Part shown: one piece after another, positions 63,741 to 64,000 of the stretch | Position numbering within the stretch: position 1 is the stretch's first letter | Layout: each line of letters starts with the position of its first letter | DNA from: Microbulbifer pacificus | GTDB lineage: Bacteria > Pseudomonadota > Gammaproteobacteria > Pseudomonadales > Cellvibrionaceae | NCBI RefSeq assembly: GCF_002959965.1 | Contig: NZ_PREV01000027.1 | Span: forward strand, 186,001 to 250,000 | DNA: 64,000 nt | Direction of reading: 5' to 3' | Notes under the pieces: generated by a model | Databases searched by the model: none | What the model saw: only the letters and a program-made list of their open reading frames with translations | What the model was told of the DNA's origin: nothing | Program-made: the position numbers and the translations under genes

Positions 63741-64000
63741 ATGCACCAAGTTAAAAAAGCGGTCATCCCGGTGGCTGGCCTGGGCACGCGTATGCTGCCC
63801 GCCACCAAGGCGATTCCCAAGGAAATGCTGCCGATCGTCGACAAGCCGCTGATCCAGTATGTCGTCAATGAAGCGGTTGCCGCCGGTATCAAGGAAATCG
63901 TGCTGGTTACCCACGCCAGTAAAAACGCCATTGAAAACCACTTCGACACCTCCTTCGAGTTGGAAGCCCAGCTGGAAAACCGCCTGAAGCGCCAGCTGTT
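63741..64000 (+). CDS. galU: UTP-glucose-1-phosphate uridylyltransferase (3' end outside window)
   Basis: First 86 residues seen. The start [20 protein letters not shown] with an AAAGGAAG ribosome site is the GalU/GtaB signature, followed by [20 protein letters not shown] and [15 protein letters not shown]. It makes UDP-glucose for surface polysaccharides, consistent with the rml genes upstream. Confidence 0.95.
   Translation, partial: MHQVKKAVIPVAGLGTRMLPATKAIPKEMLPIVDKPLIQYVVNEAVAAGIKEIVLVTHASKNAIENHFDTSFELEAQLENRLKRQL

Noticed and set aside
1..64000. CRISPR arrays, insertion sequences, integrases, rRNA
   Set aside because: No regularly spaced direct repeats, no transposase or integrase motifs and no rRNA-like segments were found in the reading.

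Overview
The window reads as chromosomal DNA of a free-living, probably marine, polysaccharide-using gammaproteobacterium. It carries four large TonB-dependent receptors (TBDRs) in a row and housekeeping blocks in gammaproteobacterial order (dnaX-ybaB-recR, rnd-ycgL-ycgN, gltX-tRNA-Ala). The overall gene style fits Cellvibrionales such as Microbulbifer; this placement is an inference from gene content, not from a marker-gene comparison.

Layout. 1-17986: one partial and three complete TBDRs, all on the minus strand, with a MarC-family membrane protein, two 2-oxoglutarate/Fe(II) oxygenase-type proteins (one carrying TPR repeats), and a FecI-type sigma factor / FecR-type anti-sigma pair next to the one TBDR that has an N-terminal signalling (STN) domain. 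18299-24744: dnaX (with a candidate programmed -1 frameshift site), ybaB, recR, rnd, ycgL, ycgN, a small membrane protein and a membrane-anchored winged-helix protein. 24941-27067: a MoxR ATPase and VWA protein pair separated by a perfect REP-like palindrome. 27180-32545: an accessory island, a polymorphic-toxin locus with one intact toxin and its immunity gene followed by duplicated, truncated and frameshifted toxin tips and immunity genes. 32692-38305: POT peptide transporter and hrpA, divergent.

38524-40625: an HvfABC/bufferin-type RiPP operon (EGKCG-repeat precursor, DUF692/MNIO enzyme, DUF2063 partner), expected to make a copper-binding modified peptide. 40812-43911: MlaA without a lipobox, a response-regulator PP2C phosphatase and a STAS protein. 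43930-48425: TerB-like protein, transaldolase, DusA, a short GlpD-like dehydrogenase and a degenerate glycerophosphodiesterase. 48632-54103: a chaperone-usher fimbrial locus with the chaperone on the opposite strand and a two-domain tip protein. 54432-56122: gltX and tRNA-Ala(GGC). 56204-61173: dTDP-rhamnose genes in the order rmlA-C-D-B, and an O-antigen-ligase-family protein. 61270-63351: an Ala-rich secreted repeat protein, then LapG beside a LapD-like protein that lacks the c-di-GMP-binding half. The window ends inside galU.

The parts most worth attention are the toxin-tip array, the EGKCG RiPP operon, the dnaX frameshift signal, the truncated LapD beside LapG, the REP-like palindrome and the inactive-looking GDPD.
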